A stretch of DNA of 64,000 nt from CAWUKT01 sp964352215. GTDB taxonomy: Bacteria; Bacteroidota; Bacteroidia; J057; JADKCL01. A program made the translations under genes and the position numbers. Location of the stretch: the NCBI GenBank assembly GCA_964352215.1, contig CAYGRE010000029.1, positions 7,186 to 71,185 of the forward strand, given 5' to 3'. Positions 53,901 to 61,933 of the stretch are shown here, piece by piece. The notes below the pieces were generated by a model that had not been told where the DNA came from, did not search any database, and worked only from the letters and a program-made list of their open reading frames with translations. Within the stretch, counting starts at the first letter, position 1. Every line of letters begins with the position of its first letter.

Positions 53901-54440
53901 TACATCCCGGCATACCCGCATGCCGCGCCCACCGCCACCAGAGGCAGCCTTGAGCATCACCGGGTAGCCAATTCGTTCTGCTTCCGAAAGGGCAATCTCG
54001 ATCGAATCCAAATCCTGGTGGGAGTCCTCAATCACCGGCACATGGGCCCGCTTGGCGATAATCTTGGCAGCGACCTTGTCGCCCAGGTTTTCCATCACCT
54101 CAGGGTCCGGACCAATAAAGATGATCCCTTTACGCTTACAGGCGCGGGCAAATTCTACATTCTCAGAGAGGAACCCGTAACCGGGGTGAATGGCTTCACA
54201 GCCCTGCTTGACCGCCATGTCGGTGATGGTCTCGATGTCGAGGTAAGGCTTGAGGGGTTCGTCATCGTTGCCAATCTGGTAGGCTTCGTCAGCTTTATAG
54301 CGGTGCAGGGAGTAGCGGTCCTCAAAGGTATAAATGGCCACCGTCTTCAGTCCCATCTCAACGCAGGCACGGCTGAGCCGGATAGCAATCTCTCCCCGGT
54401 TGGCAATCAGAACTTTGGTAATCTCTTTTATTTCGATCAT
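50988..54440 (-). CDS. pyc: Pyruvate carboxylase
   Basis: 1150 aa, the full single-chain enzyme: pyruvate + HCO3- + ATP to oxaloacetate. N-terminal biotin carboxylase (LIANRGEIAIRLSRACVEMG, ASGGGGRGMRVC, FIEVNPRIQVEHTVTE); central carboxyltransferase TIM-barrel (TTLRDAHQSLVATRMRT, HTHDTSGL); allosteric linker; C-terminal biotinyl domain with EAMKMEN and biotin site Lys1114. Replenishes the TCA cycle. Single gene. Confidence 0.98.
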   Translation of the reverse strand: MIEIKEITKVLIANRGEIAIRLSRACVEMGLKTVAIYTFEDRYSLHRYKADEAYQIGNDDEPLKPYLDIETITDMAVKQGCEAIHPGYGFLSENVEFARACKRKGIIFIGPDPEVMENLGDKVAAKIIAKRAHVPVIEDSHQDLDSIEIALSEAERIGYPVMLKAASGGGGRGMRVCRDVEQLKKGYREGRSEALKAFGDDTMFLEKFVESPKHIEVQIVGDQHGNIVHLYERDCSVQRRFQKVVEVAPSLGLADKTREDIYAYALAIARETGYNNVGTVEFLVDQQENIFFIEVNPRIQVEHTVTEVITGIDLVKTQILVAQGYALDGPEIDIPPQDKILKIGFALQCRITTEDPTNDFRPDYGTIIAYRSASGFGIRLDGGSIYPGVKVSPFFDSLLVKVSSHATTLEGACRKMVRALREFRVRGVKTNMPFLEKILAHPTFTSGKATVNFIGDTPELFNFPAKKDRGTKVLRYLAEVTVNGNPDVRFTDSNRTFVKPVVPAYEPVNPESGTKYQLEKLGPDGFAKWLRSEKKIHYTDTTLRDAHQSLVATRMRTIDMLEPAASFARNFPQTFSMEVWGGATFDVCMRFLYENPWERLKKIRERVPNILLQMLLRGSNAVGYTAYPDNLVEAFIEQSAQTGIDIFRIFDSLNWVKAMEKSIQCVRERTGSLAEACICYTGDILDKSRSKYTLAYYTQLAKDLENAGAHILCIKDMAGLLKPQAATELIGALRDTVKLPIHLHTHDTSGLQTTTYLKAIEAGVDVVDVALGSMSGLTSQPNFNTVIEMMAHHERHHDFDPQMLEQFSRYWEVVREFYYPFESGLLASTASVYRHEIPGGQYSNLKGQAASLGLKDKWDRVVEAYAEVNQLFGDIVKVTPSSKVVGDLALLMVSKGLSKEDVLEQGHSLSFPESTKEFFRGDLGQPYQGFPEELQKMALKDEQPYTSRPNEQMPPLDLTKGYEDFKKQFGDLPFTDFLSHQLYPKVFEAYHEKREEYGVIEKIPTLQFFYGLKDGEETIIEITAGKRILVQLMAISEPQENGERMMFFKFNGQNRTLRVLDKSLNVLIEKNPKAIAGNPNQIGSPLQGMLSTVYVKPGDEVELNAPLFIIEAMKMENTVVAHKPMRVTEVHLGAGSLVDTADLIISLEEN

Positions 54441-54660
54441 GGACGTATTTGCAGGGTTTTCTCTGATCAGTGTCTTTTTTCAAATGAAGGTGGAATTTAG
54501 AGCATGCAGGTTTACCCACCAATCAGAATTAAATATTTTACCTTTTTCAGCCACCAACTCTGTTTTCCAAGTGATGTGGACAATTCCATGACACCAACAG
54601 TCGGATAAATCCCCAATTTTGTTCCCTTATGAGCTGTTGAATCCAAGCTGCAACTCCAAA

Positions 54661-57291
54661 ATGGCGAAAACGAGATCGAAATCCGGTACCAGGAAGAAGT
54701 CCGGGGAAACCCCCTTGATGACGCAATACAATGCGATCAAGGCCAAGCATCCCGGGACCATCCTGCTGTTTCGGGTAGGAGACTTTTATGAAACCTTTGG
54801 TGAGGACGCCATTGAGGCAGCTCGTATCCTGGGTATTGTGCAGACCTTTCGCAACAATGGACCGGGAAAGATCGAATTGGCAGGGTTTCCCCACCATTCA
54901 CTGGATACCTACTTGCCCAAATTGGTCAGGGCCGGACGTCGGGTTGCCGTCTGTGACCAACTTGAAGACCCCAAGCAGGCCAAAGGGATTGTCAAACGCG
55001 GCGTGACCGAATTGGTGACCCCCGGAGTGGCAATTTCAGATAAGATACTGGAACAAAAAGAGTCCAATTACCTGGCTTCGGTCCATTTCGAAGGCAAGGT
55101 CGTAGGAGTAGCGTTTATCGAACTCAGTACCGGTGAATTCTTTTGCTATTCAGGAACGGTGGAGAAGGTCGAAAACCTGGTCAATACCCTGAAGCCGGCC
55201 GAGGTACTGGTGCCTCGCAAGGACATGCGCCATTTCCGTGAAAAGATCGGGGACAAGCTTTACCTCAGCCGACTGGAAGATTGGGTATTTGCCTTTGCTT
55301 ATGCCGAGGAAAAACTGCTCAATCATTTTGGCATCAAATCTCTCAAAGGTTTTGGCCTGGAAAAAGAGCAGGAGGGAGTCAAAGCAGCAGGAGCGATTCT
55401 GCATTACCTGGACGAAAATGAACAAAAAGAGATTGGTCATGTATCCGCTCTGACCCGCTTTGACGATTCGGAGTATGTCTGGATGGATCCATTTACCATT
55501 CGAAACCTGGAACTGGTCCATTCCAATCATCCGGATGGCAAGTCTCTGATTGATGTCATTGACGAAACCCAGACTTCAATGGGTGCCCGGTTGCTGCGGC
55601 GGTGGGTGCTGTTTCCTCTCAAGGATGCGAAGCATATACAGCAACGGCTGAAGACAGTAGAGGCATTTGTACGCGATCCGGAAGGGATGCAGCGGGTAGA
55701 GGAGATACTCGGAAAAATGAGCGATTTGGAAAGGCTGGTTTCTAAACTGGCTACCCGTAAGATGTCCCCCCGGGAAGCGATGTTCATGCGCGATTCCTTG
55801 CGCCTGATTGACCCGCTGAAAGAAGCCCTGGCTGCATTCGGGGATGACTTCCTGAACCAGAAGGTGGCCAAATTTGCGGATATCTTCAGTACGCTGTCAG
55901 TATTGGACCATTACCTGGAAGATGAGCCCAGCAACAACCTGAATACAGGTGGGGTGATCCGCCGTGGGGTCAATGCAGAATTGGATGAGTTGCGGGATTT
56001 GTCGAACAATTCCAAGGACCTCCTGCTGGCCATGCAAAGGCGGGAGGTGGAACGAACCGGCATCACTTCTCTGAAAATCGGATTCAACAAAGTCTTTGGT
56101 TACTACCTTGAGGTCACCAACTCCCACAAGGACAAGGCCCCGGAAGATTGGACCCGAAAGCAAACACTGACGAATGCTGAGCGGTACATTACCCAGGAAT
56201 TGAAGGAATACGAGGACAAGATACTAACCGCGGAGGAGAAGATCGTCGGTATTGAAACGGGATTGTACCAGGAATTGCTGGACAACCTCCAGGGAGATTT
56301 GCGTTCGATTCAGCGCAATGCCTATCTGGTAGCGGAGACGGATATCCTACTCAGTTTTGCCCGGACCGCGAAAGGGAAAAACTATTGCAAACCAGAAGTG
56401 CACGAGGGAGAAGAATTGGATCTCAAGGCTGGTCGTCACCCGGTAATCGAGCAAACTCTACCTCCCGGAGAACCCTATATCCCCAATGATGTCTATCTGG
56501 ACAACCAAGGGCAGCAGGTGATCATCATCACCGGGCCGAATATGGCAGGTAAATCGGCCTTTCTCCGGCAAACTGCATTGATTGTTTTATTGGCCCAGGT
56601 GGGTTCTTATGTTCCCGCCGATGCAGCCAAGATTGGCGTCGTCGACAAGATATTTACCAGGGTAGGTGCGAGTGACAATATTTCCAGTGGGGAATCGACC
56701 TTCATGGTTGAGATGAATGAGACCGCGCGGATTGTGAACAATGCGACCCCCCGGAGCTTGATCCTGCTGGATGAAATTGGACGCGGGACCAGTACCTACG
56801 ACGGAGTTTCGATCGCCTGGGCCCTGGTAGAGCATCTCCACGAGCACAAACGCACCGCCGCGAAAACCCTGTTTGCGACTCACTACCACGAACTGAATGA
56901 GATTGCAGCCCGGATGCCACGGGTGAAGAACTTCAATGTCTCAGTCCGGGAAATGAGTGGCAAGATCATATTCATGCGGAAGTTGGAGCCCGGAGGTTCG
57001 GAGCACAGTTTTGGTATCAACGTCGCTCAGATGGCGGGAATGCCTAAGAGTATCGTCAAGCGGGCCAAGGAACTGCTGGTGCAGTTTGAGCAAAACCGGA
57101 TGCGGGACCAGGAGACAGCCCAGAGCATCAAGTTTGCCCCCAAGTCAGACATCCAACTCAATATGTTTGAACTGAAAGACCCCGATACCGTGGTGATCAG
57201 AAATATCATGGCAGAATGTGACATTGACCGGATGACCCCGGTGGAGGCATTGCTGAAGTTGCAGGAGATCAAGCGGGCTTTGTTGGATTAG
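54661..57291 (+). CDS. mutS: DNA mismatch repair protein MutS
   Basis: 876 aa from ATG 54661 (MAKTRSKSGTRKKSGETPLM). Mismatch-contact motif RVGDFYETFGEDA (the Phe-x-Glu region), connector and lever domains, Walker A GPNMAGKS at 625-632, SGESTFMVEM, Walker B LILLDEIGRGTSTYDG and ATHYHEL. Recognises mispairs and recruits MutL. The basic N-terminal extension (KTRSKSGTRKK) before the mismatch domain is somewhat longer than in E. coli. Confidence 0.98.
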   Translation: MAKTRSKSGTRKKSGETPLMTQYNAIKAKHPGTILLFRVGDFYETFGEDAIEAARILGIVQTFRNNGPGKIELAGFPHHSLDTYLPKLVRAGRRVAVCDQLEDPKQAKGIVKRGVTELVTPGVAISDKILEQKESNYLASVHFEGKVVGVAFIELSTGEFFCYSGTVEKVENLVNTLKPAEVLVPRKDMRHFREKIGDKLYLSRLEDWVFAFAYAEEKLLNHFGIKSLKGFGLEKEQEGVKAAGAILHYLDENEQKEIGHVSALTRFDDSEYVWMDPFTIRNLELVHSNHPDGKSLIDVIDETQTSMGARLLRRWVLFPLKDAKHIQQRLKTVEAFVRDPEGMQRVEEILGKMSDLERLVSKLATRKMSPREAMFMRDSLRLIDPLKEALAAFGDDFLNQKVAKFADIFSTLSVLDHYLEDEPSNNLNTGGVIRRGVNAELDELRDLSNNSKDLLLAMQRREVERTGITSLKIGFNKVFGYYLEVTNSHKDKAPEDWTRKQTLTNAERYITQELKEYEDKILTAEEKIVGIETGLYQELLDNLQGDLRSIQRNAYLVAETDILLSFARTAKGKNYCKPEVHEGEELDLKAGRHPVIEQTLPPGEPYIPNDVYLDNQGQQVIIITGPNMAGKSAFLRQTALIVLLAQVGSYVPADAAKIGVVDKIFTRVGASDNISSGESTFMVEMNETARIVNNATPRSLILLDEIGRGTSTYDGVSIAWALVEHLHEHKRTAAKTLFATHYHELNEIAARMPRVKNFNVSVREMSGKIIFMRKLEPGGSEHSFGINVAQMAGMPKSIVKRAKELLVQFEQNRMRDQETAQSIKFAPKSDIQLNMFELKDPDTVVIRNIMAECDIDRMTPVEALLKLQEIKRALLD

Positions 57292-57413
57292 GCCTGTAAT
57301 TACCATTCCCCTTATTCCTCCTTGCTCGAAAATTTACCACCATGAGAATTGTCCCTTCTTTGGCTTTGTGGTGGGAATACGCGTAAATTCCGATTGCACA
57401 TTAAGGAAGCACC

Positions 57414-59219
57414 ATGAACGTATATTTCCGGTTTATCATTTGTATGGGTTTGAGCCTGGGTTTGTTTTTCGCAGCCTGTTCCAGCAAGGAAGAGGCAACC
57501 GAGGACAAAACCGAAACTCCCAAGCGCAAAACCTCACCTCAACAGAACCGCCCGGAGGCATTTCCCGATTCCTTGAAGTGGCAAGTCTCTATGACCGCCA
57601 GAACTGTCCCTGAGAACCGAATCAAGAATGCCCGACGCAACGAAGATGTACCTCCACTCAAACTGAAAGATATTTTTACCAAGGCAGCAGAATTCCTTCC
57701 CCTGGTTCGGCCCATCACGTCCTCCGACTCCGTCGTCAAATTCCTGGGATTCGATTTTCACTATTTCGTACCCTCAATGGAGCTGTTTGACGAACCCCAG
57801 CGCTATGCCCTCTACCGCAGGGGCAACGATGACCATCCGGCCGCAGTAGCCGTCTACGATTCCGTAGGCCCCAACAACGCGGAGGTGTTCCCCTTTTTCT
57901 ACAACAATATGGTCATCTATTTCTTCCATTATTTTGGCGATGACGTCACCCACAAGAAGCGGAAAGTGATCCCCGGATTTTTTGCCAATGATTTTGATGG
58001 AGAAGGGGCCGTCTATTTCCAACCACATCCCCAGCAGGATCGGATGAAAACCCTGGAAGATTGCGGAGCCATCATGCTGTTGACTAAGGAATTGCAACCA
58101 GACAGGAAAATTACCCTGGATCATTTGCAGGTACTGACCCGCTCGAAGATCAAGTATGCAGATACCATCCAATTGGAAGAAAGGTATGATTTCAGGTATG
58201 GCCGCCGCTGTGACCTCGAGTACCTGGACGAAGACATGGTCTACCAGGAAATGATCGACTATATTGATGACAACCGCTGCGGGGGAGGCAAGGTGAAGAT
58301 CCTGCCCATCCTGGCAAACAAAGTGCATCCCCTCTGGGTGGACGGCCCCGGTTATCGCTCCACCATGCTGGAGGAGAAGCGGGAGGAACGGGTTAACAAA
58401 CGAGATTCAGCCACGACCTGGTTGGTAGGCGGTTCCGGAAAGGACTGGCGAAAAGTCTCACGGGAAGTACCTGAGGTAAAATTGTCCGGCTTATTGAAGG
58501 AAGTCGTCGCGAACAAGCCAAGGACGGTTCGGCCCAAGGCTGGATCGCGGCTACTCCTGGGCTCTGGCTGGGACCTCCGCAAAATGTGCGTGGATACCGA
58601 TAAGCCTGGCGACAGTCCACGTTATGCGCTGTACCATGAACGGGAAGATGGAAGTCCGGACTTTATTTCTCTGGTCGACAGCACTGGACATGGTGTTACC
58701 AACCTGGAAGTTTACCCCTTTTACATCGGTGGGGTGGTCATATATTTTCTGGACTATTTTGCCAAGGACTACCTCCACCAGAATCCCCAACGCGTTCCCG
58801 GATTTTTTGTCTATTGGGAGCAGGACAAGCGCCACTATTACTTCTTGCCTGGCAATGGTGGAAAGGATATCTCAACCGTAGCTGATATTGGGGCAGTGAT
58901 GGAGTTGCAGAATGAGTTGCACCCCCGTAAATGTGTGGTTTTTGAGCAAGGTAAGCCGGTTCAGCAACTGGACTACAAGTTTGAGAAGGGGGAAGGAAAG
59001 GACCGGCAAGCTACTAAACTCCGGGTAAGGGATCTTACGGTGGGGGATGCAGAATGCGAGGTAAAATCACTTTCCGCCGGAATGACGGTCACCGAATTGT
59101 TTGGTTTTGTTCGAAGCGCCCGGTGTGGAAAGGCAGGAGGGGAGGTCGAAGCCCAGAAGCCAACCGAAGCCGTGCCGGTATGGATGATTGGCACGGGGTA
59201 TCGTCAAGGCTCAAAATAG
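57414..59219 (+). CDS. Uncharacterised lipoprotein with an internal duplication
   Basis: 601 aa. Signal peptide with lipobox FAAC (Cys22), then a Thr/Pro/Lys linker. Two homologous halves follow. Half A (about 80-315) and half B (about 355-600) share YALYRRGNDD / YALYHEREDG, EVFPFFYNNMVIYFFHYF / EVYPFYIGGVVIYFLDYF, RKVIPGFF / PQRVPGFF, LEDCGAIMLLTKELQPDRK / VADIGAVMELQNELHPRK, and each ends PLWVDGPGYR / PVWMIGTGYR. The repeat unit is probably one domain with a hydrophobic beta core. Outer-membrane or periplasmic; function unknown. Confidence 0.85.
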   Translation: MNVYFRFIICMGLSLGLFFAACSSKEEATEDKTETPKRKTSPQQNRPEAFPDSLKWQVSMTARTVPENRIKNARRNEDVPPLKLKDIFTKAAEFLPLVRPITSSDSVVKFLGFDFHYFVPSMELFDEPQRYALYRRGNDDHPAAVAVYDSVGPNNAEVFPFFYNNMVIYFFHYFGDDVTHKKRKVIPGFFANDFDGEGAVYFQPHPQQDRMKTLEDCGAIMLLTKELQPDRKITLDHLQVLTRSKIKYADTIQLEERYDFRYGRRCDLEYLDEDMVYQEMIDYIDDNRCGGGKVKILPILANKVHPLWVDGPGYRSTMLEEKREERVNKRDSATTWLVGGSGKDWRKVSREVPEVKLSGLLKEVVANKPRTVRPKAGSRLLLGSGWDLRKMCVDTDKPGDSPRYALYHEREDGSPDFISLVDSTGHGVTNLEVYPFYIGGVVIYFLDYFAKDYLHQNPQRVPGFFVYWEQDKRHYYFLPGNGGKDISTVADIGAVMELQNELHPRKCVVFEQGKPVQQLDYKFEKGEGKDRQATKLRVRDLTVGDAECEVKSLSAGMTVTELFGFVRSARCGKAGGEVEAQKPTEAVPVWMIGTGYRQGSK

Positions 59220-60280
59220 TATTTCCCATCCCAACTCGGTACGATATAGCGGGTCCCATTGGGATTATCTGCCTTCAATTCATCGAGTTGCTTGCTCAGT
59301 TTTTTCAGCAATGAGGCCTTTGGTGGCTTGGTCTTTGGGGTAAAGAAATCCTCCCAATGGCAAAAAATAACCGTCTTAGACTTGAGGTAGGGCATAACGT
59401 TGCGCTCTCCCTTCAATTGCATATCGATGAAGTCCATGCCGAGTAAAGCGGCATCGACCGGATGCTCCTCCAATATGCTTTGCGGAATGAAGCCAGAAGG
59501 GTAGGGTGTGCTGGAAGATTGGAAGAAGACGCGGTATTTGATAGAATTCTCAATGGGTGCGTTGTCATCGGTTCTGTTGCCATTGGCTGCGTTGTCATCG
59601 GTTCTGTTGCCATTGGATTCATTTCCACCTGCATCCATAAAGTCAATCAGAAATCCCAGCGTAACCCCTTCCTGCCAGTGCTTGCCTTTTGTCGGAATTT
59701 CCGTCAAGTCCTCGCTCAACTCCTGGTTCCATAGGTGGATGAACCAGAGGTGGTTGGGATGGCCTGCTTTGATAGGCAATACCCTCACTTTTCCCCCATC
59801 TAAATCAATCCATTCCCCATGCTTCTCCGGTTCTGCCATAAACGTATTGACTTCGGTAATTGGGTGGGGGAGTTGGAAAGGGGCCAGGGTGTGGCGCATG
59901 GTTTTGCTGCCGATCAGTGGTGTTTCAGCTTGAAGGCGCGGACTGATATAGGGTAAGTCCAGGATATGGTCGTAGTGGGCATGGCAGACAAGCACCCCAT
60001 CGATGTCATCCAATGTGGGAAGATGTGGCTCGATTTGAGCTGAATCGGGGATGACCTTGCCCAATAGAGCTGTGGCTTTGGAGAGATGACTCCAGAAAGG
60101 ATCGGTTAAGATCGCAGACTCCCCGTATTTAATCTTGAAGCATCCGACACTGAAATATTGAATTTCCAGGGCGTCTGCCTGCTTTGGGGTGGGTTCAGAA
60201 GGAGTGGGGACCGGTTGGCCAAATAGAAATGCGTTTGCAATGAATGCGATGAGAAGAACAGGGAAAACCTTGGTCACCAT
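59204..60280 (-). CDS. Secreted MBL-fold metallo-hydrolase
   Basis: 358 aa. Signal peptide (MVTKVFPVLLIAFIANAFLFG), then a metallo-beta-lactamase fold with the zinc motif HAHYDH (VCHAHYDHILDLPY) and the later LPIKAGHPNHLWFIH. Substrate unknown; many such proteins are phosphoesterases or lactonases. A 30-bp in-frame repeat inserts NGNRTDDNAA twice in a surface segment. The 3' end overlaps the lipoprotein gene by 16 bp (convergent). Confidence 0.88.
   Translation of the reverse strand: MVTKVFPVLLIAFIANAFLFGQPVPTPSEPTPKQADALEIQYFSVGCFKIKYGESAILTDPFWSHLSKATALLGKVIPDSAQIEPHLPTLDDIDGVLVCHAHYDHILDLPYISPRLQAETPLIGSKTMRHTLAPFQLPHPITEVNTFMAEPEKHGEWIDLDGGKVRVLPIKAGHPNHLWFIHLWNQELSEDLTEIPTKGKHWQEGVTLGFLIDFMDAGGNESNGNRTDDNAANGNRTDDNAPIENSIKYRVFFQSSSTPYPSGFIPQSILEEHPVDAALLGMDFIDMQLKGERNVMPYLKSKTVIFCHWEDFFTPKTKPPKASLLKKLSKQLDELKADNPNGTRYIVPSWDGKYYFEP
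59558..59616. repeat. 30-bp coding tandem repeat, two copies
   Basis: TGCGTTGTCATCGGTTCTGT followed by TGCCATTGGC, repeated once at 59588. It encodes GNRTDDNAAN-type decapeptides in the MBL-fold gene. Confidence 0.95.
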
Positions 60281-60344
60281 ATAAGAGTTGAATATCGTAT
60301 TTCTATCTTCTTATCGCAATGGCTACAAAAATTTAAAAACGCAC

Positions 60345-60374
60345 TTGACAGCTTAAAAAATCTTATTACCTTTG
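60345..60374 (+). promoter_or_regulatory. Promoter for tRNA-Gly
   Basis: TTG (60345-60347), 19-bp spacer, TACCTTTG (60367-60374); the tRNA starts 10 bases later. Confidence 0.8.
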
Positions 60375-60384
60375 TCATCCACTT

Positions 60385-60457
60385 GCGAGAGTAGCTCAGC
60401 TGGTAGAGCACAACCTTGCCAAGGTTGGGGTCGCGAGTTCGAATCTCGTCTCTCGCT
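60385..60457 (+). tRNA. tRNA-Gly (anticodon GCC)
   Basis: 73-nt cloverleaf: acceptor GCGAGAG / CTCTCGC, D arm with AGCTCAGCTGGTAGAGC, anticodon stem CAACC / GGTTG with loop TTGCCAA (anticodon GCC), T arm CGAGTTCGAATCTCG. The CCA end is not encoded. Confidence 0.97.
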
Positions 60458-60458
60458 C

Positions 60459-60486
60459 AAAGCCGTTCTTAACCGAACGGCTTTTT
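60459..60486 (+). terminator. Terminator after tRNA-Gly
   Basis: AAAGCCGTTC (60459-60468), loop TTAACC, GAACGGCTTT (60475-60484) then TT. Confidence 0.92.
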
Positions 60487-60528
60487 GTATTTTTTGACCA
60501 TTTAAGTCCTATTCTGACCTTTCAGCTG

Positions 60529-61293
60529 CTACTTTATCCGGTCAAAGCCAGCTTCCACAAATACTTTCTCATAAGCGCTCGAATCCCCGAAAGCCCACTC
60601 TTCGGTGTAGATTCTGAACGCTCTGCTTTGGGAATTGTCAGTTATACTGAGCAGGAAGTGTTTGGGAGAAAGGAGGAGTTCCTTGCCCTCATCTGATAGT
60701 TGGATAATTTTCTCATTTGGAAAGTGGAGTTTGGCGACTGACTCTGCGGTGATCCCGAACTCTGCGACACCCTGTTCAATATGGTTGATTACTCCGGATG
60801 CACTGGGCGCATAGACAAATTTGTGATTTACCAGATCAACCCAATCCCGCCGCTCCAACCATTCCATTGCGGCAATTCCGTAAGGGGCCGATTTAGGATC
60901 CGGAAGGGAAATGTATCTGACCTTGTCAGTGATGATATCGAGGAGGGTAAAGTTATTGTCGGCGAAAACTGCAGCCAGACGTCCCTTACAAAAGAGATTC
61001 GGGGCTCCGATCCCTTCTCCATTTTCCTTGACCCGGTTTGCAAAGTCCTCAGAGGCAGCAAAAAAGATATCGAAGGGCGCACCCTCAATGATCTGGGTCG
61101 AAAGGCTGCCGGATGATCCCCAGACAAAGTCCACTTCAATCCCGTTGGCCTCTTCAAAGCCATTTGCCAGCTTTTCCAGGAGGGGTTGCATGCTGGACGC
61201 AGCGGCTACCCGGACGATATTCTCCGGGGATTCGCAGGAAACAAACAGACTGCCAAAGAATAATATGGCTCCAACGATCACGAATCGGCTCAT
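60529..61293 (-). CDS. modA: Molybdate-binding lipoprotein ModA
   Basis: 254 aa from ATG 61293 (MSRFVIVGAILFFGSLFVSCESP). Lipobox FVSC, then a periplasmic binding protein with VAAASSMQPLLEKLANGFEEANGIEVDFVWGSSGSLSTQIIEGAPFDIFFAAS, the ModA-type oxyanion pocket (serines of AASS and GSSG). Delivers molybdate to an ABC importer. No modB or modC gene flanks it; it sits between two tRNAs. Confidence 0.93.
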   Translation of the reverse strand: MSRFVIVGAILFFGSLFVSCESPENIVRVAAASSMQPLLEKLANGFEEANGIEVDFVWGSSGSLSTQIIEGAPFDIFFAASEDFANRVKENGEGIGAPNLFCKGRLAAVFADNNFTLLDIITDKVRYISLPDPKSAPYGIAAMEWLERRDWVDLVNHKFVYAPSASGVINHIEQGVAEFGITAESVAKLHFPNEKIIQLSDEGKELLLSPKHFLLSITDNSQSRAFRIYTEEWAFGDSSAYEKVFVEAGFDRIK

Positions 61294-61317
61294 TGGGTAA
61301 AATTCCACAAAAAATGC

Positions 61318-61348
61318 TTGAAAAGAAAAGGTGGTCGTACTACATTTG
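61318..61348 (+). promoter_or_regulatory. Promoter for tRNA-Val
   Basis: TTG (61318-61320), 20-bp spacer, TACATTTG (61341-61348); the tRNA starts 17 bases later. Confidence 0.8.
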
Positions 61349-61365
61349 CAGTCCCCAAAATCGAT

Positions 61366-61443
61366 GGGTCGTTAGCTCAGTTGGTTCAGAGCGCTGCCTT
61401 GACAGGGCAGAGGTCACTGGTTCGAATCCAGTACGACCCACCA
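61366..61443 (+). tRNA. tRNA-Val (anticodon GAC)
   Basis: Cloverleaf: acceptor GGGTCGT / ACGACCC, D arm GCTCAGTTGGTTCAGAGC, anticodon stem CTGCC / GGCAG with loop TTGACAG (anticodon GAC), T arm ACTGGTTCGAATCCAGT. CCA follows the discriminator A in the DNA, unlike the nearby tRNA-Gly. Confidence 0.97.
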
Positions 61444-61447
61444 CCCC

Positions 61448-61481
61448 AAAAGCCGAAATGCAGATGTGTTTCGGTTTTTTT
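61448..61481 (+). terminator. Terminator after tRNA-Val
   Basis: CCGAAA (61453-61458) and TTTCGG (61469-61474), A-rich left flank and T-run to 61481. Confidence 0.85.
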
Positions 61482-61711
61482 ATACACTTATAATTTCATC
61501 CTGCACACTTGTAAATCGGACCTGAATTTTTCCCATTTCCGCTTTACCTTGCACCCATACCAAGAAATCAGGAAGGATCAGATGACGATCTGGACCGGAT
61601 GGAATGGTTGAATTTCGAAGACAAAATGAACACCTGAAATATTGATCACCCTTTGAATTGAATACCGGAAATAGAATGACTGTTGAATTGTAAAATATAA
61701 CCATGGAAACA

Positions 61712-61798
61712 AACCTATTGTGTAACCACTTTCTAGCTGTAAGCTCAAACCTATTGTGTAACCCCGGCTGACCAGACAAGCCAACCTATTGTGTAACC
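61712..61798. repeat. Three perfect 16-bp direct repeats at ~35-bp spacing
   Basis: AACCTATTGTGTAACC at 61712-61727, 61748-61763 and 61783-61798, with unrelated 20- and 19-bp spacers. Within the 490-bp gap between tRNA-Val and the next gene, which otherwise shows two terminators and no convincing gene. Confidence 0.97.
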
Positions 61799-61829
61799 AG
61801 GCTGACTGAATAACAAGTCGCCAACCAAA

Positions 61830-61860
61830 GACCCGAGATGCCCGATTGGCTCGGGTTTTT
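61830..61860 (+). terminator. Terminator before the last gene
   Basis: CCCGAG (61832-61837) and CTCGGG (61850-61855) followed by TTTTT. It lies just after the three direct repeats, so something upstream in the gap may be transcribed. Confidence 0.75.
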
Positions 61861-61933
61861 GCTTTTAGGAAAGGTGTATCGGGGATTGAATTATTGTCTA
61901 TTTTTAGGGCTATACACAGCGACCAATACCTTC

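Noticed and set aside
53118..54500. 460-codon open frame on the forward strand
   Set aside because: Antisense to pyruvate carboxylase, whose family match is unmistakable; the forward translation has no recognisable motif.
61480..61779. 99-codon reverse open frame with repeated LHNRF / GYTIG text
   Set aside because: Its repeats are only the translated 16-bp direct repeats; no start context or family match.
61712..61798. CRISPR-like repeat-spacer look
   Set aside because: Repeats are only 16 bp with 19-20 bp spacers, three copies, no cas genes; too short for a CRISPR array.
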